A stretch of DNA of 8,331 bases from Deltaproteobacteria bacterium (GTDB taxonomy: Bacteria; Desulfobacterota_D; UBA1144; Nemesobacterales; N074bin48), in assembly GCA_004356685.1 (NCBI GenBank), contig SMWS01000074.1:1-8331 (forward strand), in the 5' to 3' direction. Below are positions 5,909 through 8,331 of this stretch, piece after piece (position 1 is the first letter of the stretch; every line of letters starts with the position of its first letter). The position numbers were made by a program, and so were the translations under genes. Below the pieces are notes generated by a model that saw only the letters and a list, made by a program, of their open reading frames with translations, searched no databases and was not told where the DNA came from.

Positions 5909-7720
5909 ATGAATAACAATTATATGTTGGCACTGTTGATGTTCTGTATTTCTCTATTTTTTTGTGCATATCAGGCTGTATCCGAAGATAGCTCAGGGGA
6001 AATTTATATTTCTAAAATTAAAATTAAAAACCCAGGAGATATAACAAAAAAGCAGATCCAGCAGAATATTGCAACGCAGTTTCCTTCGGTTTTACCCTGG
6101 AAGAAAAAACCTGTGTTTGATGAAGAGGTATTTAAACAAGACATAATTAGAATTATGAATCTGTATAAAGAAAATGGTTTCTATGATGTAAAAGTTAACT
6201 ATGAATTGAAAGAAAAGGGAGATAACAAGGTTGAAATTTTGATAGATATTGACAGGGGTCAGCAGATTGTATTGCAGAATTTCAATTTAGCAGTTGACCC
6301 TATTATGGACGAAGAAGAAAACAAAGAACTTCTCGAGATGATTTCTTTAAAGAAGGATGATTTTTTCTCTGCCAAAGATTATGAACGATCAAAAAATATT
6401 ATTAAAAATTATTTTTCTAATAAGGGATACCCCTTTGCTGAAATTGACGCTGAGGCACTTGTAAACAGAGGCGAAAAATGGGCAAAAGTGAGTATAGCCG
6501 TAAAGGCGGGCAGCAAATATCACTTTGGTAAACAAACTATTGAGGGAAATATCAAGGTACGAGAAAACATTATCAGAAGAGAGTTATTATATAAACCGGG
6601 TGAAGATTACTCTTTAGAAAAACTGGATCGTACCAGAATAAGCATTTTTGGTTTGGGATATTTCAGATCTGTTGTAATTGACACTAATTTTAATGAGACT
6701 CAAAGTGTTGTAGACACTACAGTAAGAGTTGAAGAAAGAAAGTTAGGAAGCGTTAAACTGGGGATTGGCTACGGTACGGAAGATCTTTTGAGAGGACAAA
6801 TAATCTGGAATCAAAGAAATTTTTTTGGAGGAGGCAGAGACCTTGAGGTTTCAGGGAAGTTTTCTTTTCTAACTCAAAGACTAAGCGCTAAACTCGTGCA
6901 GCCTTATCTTTTTGGCAGAGATATAGATTATATATCTACCCTGGCAACAAACAGAGATGATTTTCCAAGCTATACTTCTGAGAGCTTAGTGTTTTCAAAT
7001 AAAATTAAGAAAAAAATATACAGCAATATTAATTTTAGCTCATCATTTAACGTGCAGCTCTCCCGCTTGTCTGATATTTCTCGCTCGACCGCAGATTTTG
7101 TAGAAAGCGATGATTATTTTCTTACATTCTTCAATTTAGGCTTATACAGAAGTAATGTCGATAATCCCTTAAATCCAAAAAATGGCACAAGTCTTAGCTT
7201 TAATCTTGAATCATCGCTAAGTTTCCTAGGTTCTGATGAGAATTTTATTACAGGCGTATTTGAGTTTAAGGGGTATAAAAAAATGAAGGGTGTAGTTTTT
7301 GCAAAACGTTTTGATGTTGGGATCATCCAGCCTTTTAGCAATACGGGTACTTTGGATGTCCCTATTTTTAAGAGATTTTTTACGGGCGGAAGCACAACGA
7401 TGAGAGGCTTTCCTTTCCAGGAATTGGGGCCATTAGATAGCAGTGGAGATCCTGTGGGTGGCAATACTCTTTTGCTTGGCAATCTGGAAGCAAGGTTCCC
7501 AATATATAAAATGCTTGGCGGAGTAGTTTTTTTTGATTATGGAAATGTATTTCAGGATGAATTTGATTTTAAGCTGGATGATATTAAATATGCAATAGGC
7601 ACAGGTCTTAGGTTTGATACAATTATCGGCCCGCTAAGGGTCGATTTTGGATACACCTTAAATCCTGAACCCAGTATTGACAGATTTCAGTTTTTCTTAA
7701 GTATAGGTCATGCATTCTAA
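5909..7720 (+). CDS. BamA/TamA-family Omp85 outer membrane assembly protein
   Basis: Omp85 proteins insert or assemble beta-barrel proteins in the outer membrane. With the ATG at 5909 the product has 603 residues: a signal peptide with core MLALLMFCISLFFCAYQA, three POTRA domains (about 31-117, 120-201 and 202-278) and a 16-strand type barrel (279-603). The barrel carries the L6 signature FKRFFTGGSTTMRGF with RGF at 499-501, the GGN...NLEARFPI strand, and a terminal FQFFLSIGHAF with final Phe, the beta-signal read by BAM. Three POTRAs and length near E. coli TamA (577) rather than BamA (about 800, five POTRAs), together with the following TamB-like gene, favour a TamA-like role, though many non-proteobacteria use shorter BamA forms. 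TTG 5900 and GTG 5906 are in-frame alternatives; the TTG start would add an Arg to the signal peptide. No good ribosome site decides between them. Confidence 0.92.
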   Translation: MNNNYMLALLMFCISLFFCAYQAVSEDSSGEIYISKIKIKNPGDITKKQIQQNIATQFPSVLPWKKKPVFDEEVFKQDIIRIMNLYKENGFYDVKVNYELKEKGDNKVEILIDIDRGQQIVLQNFNLAVDPIMDEEENKELLEMISLKKDDFFSAKDYERSKNIIKNYFSNKGYPFAEIDAEALVNRGEKWAKVSIAVKAGSKYHFGKQTIEGNIKVRENIIRRELLYKPGEDYSLEKLDRTRISIFGLGYFRSVVIDTNFNETQSVVDTTVRVEERKLGSVKLGIGYGTEDLLRGQIIWNQRNFFGGGRDLEVSGKFSFLTQRLSAKLVQPYLFGRDIDYISTLATNRDDFPSYTSESLVFSNKIKKKIYSNINFSSSFNVQLSRLSDISRSTADFVESDDYFLTFFNLGLYRSNVDNPLNPKNGTSLSFNLESSLSFLGSDENFITGVFEFKGYKKMKGVVFAKRFDVGIIQPFSNTGTLDVPIFKRFFTGGSTTMRGFPFQELGPLDSSGDPVGGNTLLLGNLEARFPIYKMLGGVVFFDYGNVFQDEFDFKLDDIKYAIGTGLRFDTIIGPLRVDFGYTLNPEPSIDRFQFFLSIGHAF

Positions 7721-8331
7721 AAAAATAAAAATAATAGTAATCTTCATAAGTTTTATAATACTGGGTTTATTCTCACTATCTATTTTAATTAAGACAAGCT
7801 ATGTGCAGCAAAAAATAATTGGATTAATTAAAAGTTCTATTAGTAAGTCTGCCGGGCAGCAACTCAAAATAGAAAAAATAGATTTTAATATTATAAGTGG
7901 CATTGTTGTTAGTAATATTGAGTTAAATATAGATAATGAGAAATTTTTAGTTGTTGATACCATTAAGGTGGGTTATCCCTACAGCTTCTATAAAATTATT
8001 AAGCAAATCGCCGCAAAAGATATAAATATAGAAGACTTAGAAATAATCGGATTAAAGGTAATACTAAGTAAAAATAAAGAAGGTGATTGGAATTATCAAA
8101 ATTTAAAAAAGACTAAAGATGAGGGTCATGATGGGAAGTCCGAAAATGTAAACTATTCCAATTGGAAAGTAAGCATAGGGAACTTTGGAATTTTGCAATC
8201 GCAAATATCGGTTGAAAGTAACCCTGGAAATACTCCAAGGATAATTAAAATTGAACAGTTGCGCTCTCTTGTTGTTATTAACACTAGTCCCTCTTCTGTC
8301 GAAGTTAAAATAAAAAGTGGACAATTTAACA
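7710..8331 (+). CDS. AsmA/TamB-like envelope protein (N-terminal part, runs off the window)
   Basis: An open frame of 207 codons from the ATG at 7710 continues past the window edge without a stop. It overlaps the end of the Omp85 gene by 11 bp, so the two are almost certainly co-translated; no strong ribosome site is present. Residues 6-27 (IKIIVIFISFIILGLFSLSILI) after a Lys-rich start form a single membrane anchor, leaving the rest in the periplasm. Beyond it comes the repeating beta pattern of AsmA/TamB N-termini: KSAGQQLKIEKIDFNII, GIVVSNIELNI, FLVVDTIKVGY, INIEDLEIIGLKVIL, and the typical EGDWNYQNL (124-132). Proteins of this family bridge inner and outer membranes and take part in lipid transport or outer-membrane protein assembly. 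Pairing with a three-POTRA Omp85 gene suggests TamB. Full length and the diagnostic C-terminal DUF490 domain cannot be seen. Confidence 0.82.
   Translation, partial: MHSKKIKIIVIFISFIILGLFSLSILIKTSYVQQKIIGLIKSSISKSAGQQLKIEKIDFNIISGIVVSNIELNIDNEKFLVVDTIKVGYPYSFYKIIKQIAAKDINIEDLEIIGLKVILSKNKEGDWNYQNLKKTKDEGHDGKSENVNYSNWKVSIGNFGILQSQISVESNPGNTPRIIKIEQLRSLVVINTSPSSVEVKIKSGQFN

Overview
The window is AT-rich DNA from a diderm (Gram-negative-type) bacterium. An Omp85-family outer membrane protein with a C-terminal phenylalanine beta-signal and a following AsmA/TamB-like gene both require an outer membrane. The glutamine synthetase is the GSI-beta type and PII keeps the uridylylation tyrosine. I cannot name the phylum from sequence alone; a low-GC deltaproteobacterium-like or related uncultured diderm lineage would fit.

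Layout. (1) Positions 52-1943, minus strand: a glnB-glnA operon for nitrogen assimilation, ending in an intrinsic terminator whose stem is perfect only in the glnA transcript. (2) Positions 1944-2391: a 448-bp very AT-rich divergent regulatory region. Each side carries a -24/-12 (sigma-54-type) element, TGGTATAATCTTTGCA toward glnB and TGGCATAATTCTTGCT toward the rightward genes. (3) Positions 2392-5764, plus strand: a three-gene signalling cluster. It has a 672-residue protein with an N-terminal MshEN/GspE-N domain, a roughly 400-residue disordered linker and a C-terminal PilG-like receiver domain; then a 192-residue protein I do not recognise; then a CheW-domain protein with a long disordered N-terminal extension. 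(4) Positions 5909-8331, plus strand: a BamA/TamA-type Omp85 protein with three POTRA domains, overlapping by 11 bp the start of an AsmA/TamB-like protein that runs off the window.

How they work together. The glnBA operon is a standard PII-glutamine synthetase pair. The three-gene cluster looks like part of a chemosensory pathway of the kind that controls type IV pili (PilG/PilI-like), with a possible cyclic-di-GMP input through the MshEN domain, but no CheA or receptor gene is in view. The last two genes form a TamA-TamB-like envelope pair. The part most worth pursuing is the MshEN-linker-receiver protein: its linker carries repeated [DN]-hydrophobic-F-x-x-P-x-Q motifs and several in-frame tandem duplications, it shares a DLSSQS tract with the CheW protein, and its operon may be driven by sigma-54.
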